DNA of 64,000 nucleotides from NCBI RefSeq assembly GCF_036711975.1, contig NC_091973.1:13268001-13332000 (forward strand), given 5' to 3'. The notes under the pieces are model-generated. The model did no database searches and was not told the DNA's origin. It saw only the letters and a list, made by a program, of their open reading frames with translations. The position numbers were made by a program, and so were the translations under genes. Below are positions 63,236 through 64,000 of this stretch, in pieces; within the stretch, counting starts at the first letter, position 1; the number at the start of each line of letters is the position of its first letter. The DNA comes from Onthophagus taurus (Eukaryota; Arthropoda; Insecta; Coleoptera; Scarabaeidae).

Positions 63236-64000
63236 TTAATGATAGTATGTTTAAAAGAAAAACCTCTTTTACTTATATTTATTCTTTTAGTATTCATTTC
63301 TATTTTCAAAAAATTAGAACCTAACTGAGCGACGATTTCATGAGTGAAAACTTGTATGAAAATGAAAATTGAATTTTAAACAACTTCTCTTCCTAATAAT
63401 TTTTATTAGAATCGACAATTAATTAATGCCCGACTAATACCATCAATATCATACCAGTACATAGTCTTAACTAAAACAGATATCAATTTATTTTATTAGA
63501 GATTATTTATTTAAAATTGAACTTTAAACATCTTTTGTTCGAATCAATTTTTGATATATAAGTACGAAGGCTTTCAAGGCCGGTGTGAATTGAACTAAAA
63601 TTAGAACTAACACTAGAAACTTACGGATTTTGCCGTGCGTCTTTTAAGAAAAGGTTTGACATTTCGGATGCCATGTTGCAACCTTTTTCAGAAACTGGTT
63701 CGAAGTGAGTTTCTTCGAAAGTTTCTTCGAGTTTTTGCCGATAGGGCGAAAACAAAAGACGATAGCTGTTCGGAGTTTTCGGCATTAGCAGTTTCTCGAA
63801 AAACGAGATCATGACATGTAAGCAACTTTTTTTCTATTTCTTTTAGTTTCGGAGATAGCCTATGCGGACAACGATTTTGAGACAGCCTGTACGTAACAAA
63901 CCTACCAACTCAAATAGACAAGAACTGATTGGGAAACTCAGAGCGCGCTTCACCGAAAACTTTAACGTCGATATCTTCCTAAACATTTCCAGTAACTGTG
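63131..64000 (-). repeat. Long inverted repeat, right arm, running off the window
   Basis: Reverse complement of 50879-51788. It includes a Penelope tail (about 63555-63720) and the mariner-like end near 63875-63890. The CTGAAGA of the Penelope motif is mutated to CTGAAAA here. A stretch near 63480-63520 is missing from the left arm. Confidence 0.85.
63555..63720 (-). mobile_element. Penelope tail remnant in the right arm
   Basis: Mirror of the tail at 51185-51345: GGCTTTCAAGGCCGGTGTGA through CGGATGCCATGTTGCAACC to CTGGTTCGAAGTGAG. No coding part. Confidence 0.75.

Overview
This window looks like arthropod, most likely insect (possibly beetle), nuclear DNA. It is AT-rich and has eukaryotic gene fragments with GT-AG introns. 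Its retroelements are typical of insect heterochromatin: BEL/Pao, Ty3/gypsy, I-, CR1- and R2-group LINEs, Penelope-like elements (PLEs), piggyBac and Tc1/mariner. I see no bacterial operons, rRNA, tRNA or CRISPR. Almost the whole window is a nested pile of transposable elements with a few captured or duplicated host-gene pieces.

Layout. 1-1500 (-): C-terminal half of an R2/R4-type LINE with an intact reading frame through its restriction-enzyme-like endonuclease. 1496-3290: a Pao scrap, an intronless STT3B fragment (oligosaccharyltransferase), and a RING fragment of a sina/SIAH-like gene whose substrate-binding half lies at 11425-11883. 4720-11375 (-): a nearly complete BEL/Pao gag-pol, split by a Penelope-like element (6644-8755, 13-bp target duplication) that itself holds a MITE (8040-8421). 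11893-13176 and 19101-20610: other Pao pieces, including a head-to-head pair. One Pao copy is split by a full-length I-group LINE (13175-19100, about 13-bp target duplication, two open ORFs). 20721-28046 (-): a gypsy element split by a 2.9-kb Tc1/mariner element (21456-24326) whose transposase reads as four exons. 29080-29590: a second gypsy integrase. 31040-34311: an internally deleted piggyBac with a palindromic PLE inside it (14-bp target duplication).

34380-37140 and 51778-53802 are two copies of a large foldback block. The first copy holds a 624-bp MITE and the second preserves the empty site. 38211-41018: a degenerate I/LOA-group LINE. 41019-41830: PLE reverse transcriptase scraps. 42428-47942: a 5.5-kb inverted duplication of a winged-eye/BAHCC1/TNRC18-like chromatin gene fragment, with BAH-domain exons in the loop. 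48040-50680: LINE scraps with a TA-flanked MITE. 50879-51788 is the inverted partner of 63131-64000, which runs off the right edge. 53690-62061: fragments of LINE, gypsy, MITE, piggyBac, PLE and Pao, the Pao being interrupted by a CR1-like LINE. 62447-63235 carries a small open F-box-like gene; a shortened copy lies at 56107-56760.

The most lively elements are the I-group LINE, the intron-containing Tc1 element and the R2-type LINE. The large inverted arms could make hairpin RNA if transcribed. No gene in the window can be called an intact conserved host gene with confidence. Element names such as BEL-A, PLE-1 and gypsy-A are labels for this report only.
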